NCBI RefSeq assembly: GCF_000621665.1 | Contig: NZ_JHXQ01000009.1 | Span: 1-64,000, forward strand | DNA: 64,000 nucleotides | From: Allorhizobium undicola ORS 992 = ATCC 700741 | GTDB taxonomy: Bacteria; Pseudomonadota; Alphaproteobacteria; Rhizobiales; Rhizobiaceae | Direction of reading: 5' to 3' | Program-made: the position numbers and the translations under genes | Part shown: one piece after another, positions 62,586 through 64,000 of the stretch | How positions within the stretch are numbered: the first letter of the stretch is position 1 | Layout: each line of letters starts with the position of its first letter | The notes under the pieces: model-generated | What the model saw: only the letters and a program-made list of their open reading frames with translations | Told to the model about the DNA's origin: nothing | The model's database searches: none

Positions 62586-63716
62586 ATGGCGGGTTTCGAT
62601 ACGCGAACCGTTTTTGCCCTGCTGAAAAAGGAACTGATCGGCCTTTTGCGCGACAGGGTGCTGATGGGCGTGGTGATCTATGCCTTTTCGCTGGCGATCT
62701 ATGCGCAGGCCACCGGCCTTTCTCACGATCTCAGAAATGCAACGATTGCAGTGGTGGACCGGGACGTTTCCCAGCTTTCGACGGCCATTGTCGCGGGGCT
62801 GTTGCCGCCGCGCTTTCAATCCGCCGTGGCGATTGCGCCTCAGGATGTGGACGGCGCCATGGACCGGGGGCAATTTACCTTCGTGATGGACATTCCCGAA
62901 CATTTCCAGGCGGATGTTCTGGAAGGGCGCAGCCCACGGCTTCAGCTTCTCATCGATGCCACGGCCCTGATGCAGGCGGGCATCGGCTCCGGTTACATCC
63001 AGCAGGTCGTGGCGCAGGAGGTTGCCGCCTATGGCAGGCGGGCCGGAATTTCCACCGCCCAGCCCGTCGGTGTCGTCACAAGGCTTGCCTTCAATCAGGG
63101 GCTCAATTCCGAATGGTTTACCGGAACCATGGGGCTTATCAATAATGTCACAATGCTGGCCATCCTGCTGGCTGGCGCTGCACTTGTGCGTGAGCGCGAG
63201 CATGGCACGCTGGAGCATCTGCTGGTCATGCCGGTGCGGCCGCTGGAAATCATGGTCAGCAAGCTTATTGCCAATGGTCTTGTCATTCTGCTCATGACTC
63301 TGCTTGCCATCATGCTGGTGCTGGTGAAGATTTTGGGCATGGAGATTTCCGGCTCCCTCGTTCTTTATGCAGCGGGGGTGGTGCTTTATCTGTTCTTTGC
63401 CACCTCGCTTGGCCTGTTTCTCGGCACCATCTCGCGCAGTATGCCGCAAATGGCGCTGCTGTTCATTCTGACCGCCCTGCCAATGAACATTCTCTCGGGC
63501 GGCTTCACCCCCATCGAAAGCCAGCCGCAATGGCTGCAAAATGCCATGCAGCTTTCGCCCTCCACCCATTTCGTCGGGTTTTCGCAGGCCATTCTCTATC
63601 GCGGCGCGGGCTTTGATGTGGTGTGGCCGCAATTTGCGGCCACCTTCGCCATAGGGCTCGTATTCTTCCTGTTCAGCCTTACCCGCTTCAGACGCTTTAT
63701 TGCCGCCCAGCAGTAG
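62586..63716 (+). CDS. ABC2-type transporter permease (YhhJ/YbhR type)
   Basis: 376 aa. N-terminal cytoplasmic stretch FALLKKELIGLLRDRVLMGVVIYAFSLAIYA with the first helix, a large periplasmic loop (about 45-190), then five helices including LIANGLVILLMTLLAIMLVLVKILG and the family motif REREHGTLEHLLVMPVRPLEIM near 203-224. It starts 3 nt after the ABC fusion gene. The HlyD-fusion-permease trio matches yhiI-rbbA-yhhJ in order. It completes the exporter. Confidence 0.92.
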   Translation: MAGFDTRTVFALLKKELIGLLRDRVLMGVVIYAFSLAIYAQATGLSHDLRNATIAVVDRDVSQLSTAIVAGLLPPRFQSAVAIAPQDVDGAMDRGQFTFVMDIPEHFQADVLEGRSPRLQLLIDATALMQAGIGSGYIQQVVAQEVAAYGRRAGISTAQPVGVVTRLAFNQGLNSEWFTGTMGLINNVTMLAILLAGAALVREREHGTLEHLLVMPVRPLEIMVSKLIANGLVILLMTLLAIMLVLVKILGMEISGSLVLYAAGVVLYLFFATSLGLFLGTISRSMPQMALLFILTALPMNILSGGFTPIESQPQWLQNAMQLSPSTHFVGFSQAILYRGAGFDVVWPQFAATFAIGLVFFLFSLTRFRRFIAAQQ

Positions 63717-63764
63717 TTCGAACCAGTTTTTGTCCAAAAATCTGTAAAAAACAGTTGGAGCGAT

Positions 63765-64000
63765 TCATCGTTTGAGCGAGCGCGGATCGAGCGCGTCGCG
63801 AATGCCGTCGCCAATATAGTTCACGCTGAGGACGGTAAGGGAAATGGCCAGCCCCGGCCAGATCACCCGTGAAGGGGTAATTTGCAGAAAGCTTACGCCA
63901 TCATAGAGCAGACGTCCCCAGGTGGGAAAATCGGAAGGAAAGCCGAGCCCGAGAAAGCTCAATGCCGATTCCGTGATGATGGCCGAGGCAATGCCGAGTG
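63765..64000 (-). CDS. DppC-type ABC transporter permease, C-terminal part (cut by window edge)
   Basis: The minus-strand frame is open from 63765 to the window end. It encodes ...GIASAIITESALSFLGLG, GFPSDFPTWGRLLYDG and NYIGDGIRDALDPRSLKR, the standard C-terminus of DppC/OppC-type permeases. The start lies beyond 64000. It belongs to another peptide or nickel-type importer that continues to the right. Between it and the previous stop (63717-63764) no clear terminator is seen. Confidence 0.88.
   Translation of the reverse strand, partial: LGIASAIITESALSFLGLGFPSDFPTWGRLLYDGVSFLQITPSRVIWPGLAISLTVLSVNYIGDGIRDALDPRSLKR

Noticed and set aside
1..64000. CRISPR arrays, insertion sequences, phage genes, rRNA
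   Set aside because: No regularly spaced repeats, transposase or phage-type products were seen; the repeats present are short palindromes at irregular intergenic places.

Overview
The window is GC-rich alphaproteobacterial DNA, most likely from the Hyphomicrobiales (Rhizobiales) and plausibly the Brucella/Ochrobactrum or Agrobacterium/Rhizobium side of that order. Reasons: a rhizobial-type initiator tRNA; a complete chvE-gguA-gguB-gguC locus with a divergent LysR gene (gbpR-like), as first described in Agrobacterium; and small palindromic intergenic elements of the kind common in these genomes. No species is named. There is no CRISPR array, rRNA, phage or insertion sequence.

Layout. (1) 1-96: 3' part of an initiator tRNA and its terminator. 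(2) 512-20256: a surface-glycan-like region. It holds an ABC-exporter-like protein whose ATPase domain has lost its catalytic motifs, a small cyclic-nucleotide-binding protein, a methyltransferase, a nucleotide-sugar dehydrogenase, a GT4, a polysaccharide deacetylase-like protein, a DXD glycosyltransferase, a four-gene oligopeptide-type ABC importer, three more coupled glycosyltransferases and a UDP-glucuronate-epimerase-like enzyme. (3) 20362-24544: a chemoreceptor, a DMT-family exporter and a DUF454 membrane protein. (4) 24699-37077: sugar uptake and oxidation. ChvE-GguAB imports aldoses. An IlvD-type dehydratase, a Gfo/Idh sugar dehydrogenase, a semialdehyde dehydrogenase, KDGal kinase and KDPGal aldolase cover much of the L-arabinose (Weimberg-type) and D-galactose (De Ley-Doudoroff) routes. 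(5) 37343-40376: proton-translocating transhydrogenase pntAB. (6) 40558-41724: an orphan AAA ATPase of lower GC. (7) 41823-51139: hexuronate catabolism (kduI, kduD, uxuB, uxuA, uxaA, uxaC, a GntR regulator, kdgK), converging on 2-keto-3-deoxygluconate and its phosphate. (8) 51423-58730: a dipeptidase, a five-gene dipeptide ABC importer and a convergent P1-family peptidase. (9) 58850-63716: a HlyD / RbbA-like / YhhJ-like exporter. (10) 63765-64000: the C-terminal end of another DppC-type permease, cut by the window edge.

The regulatory DNA I could read includes: a chvE promoter and a gbpR-proximal inverted repeat; a terminator between chvE and gguA; terminators after the dehydratase, dgoA and pntB; a leader ending in a terminator-like hairpin 14 nt before the dipeptidase start; and two families of repeated palindromic elements. 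The items most worth a second look are the pseudo-ATPase exporter at the head of the glycan region, the importer inside that region, the dipeptidase leader, and the orphan AAA ATPase.
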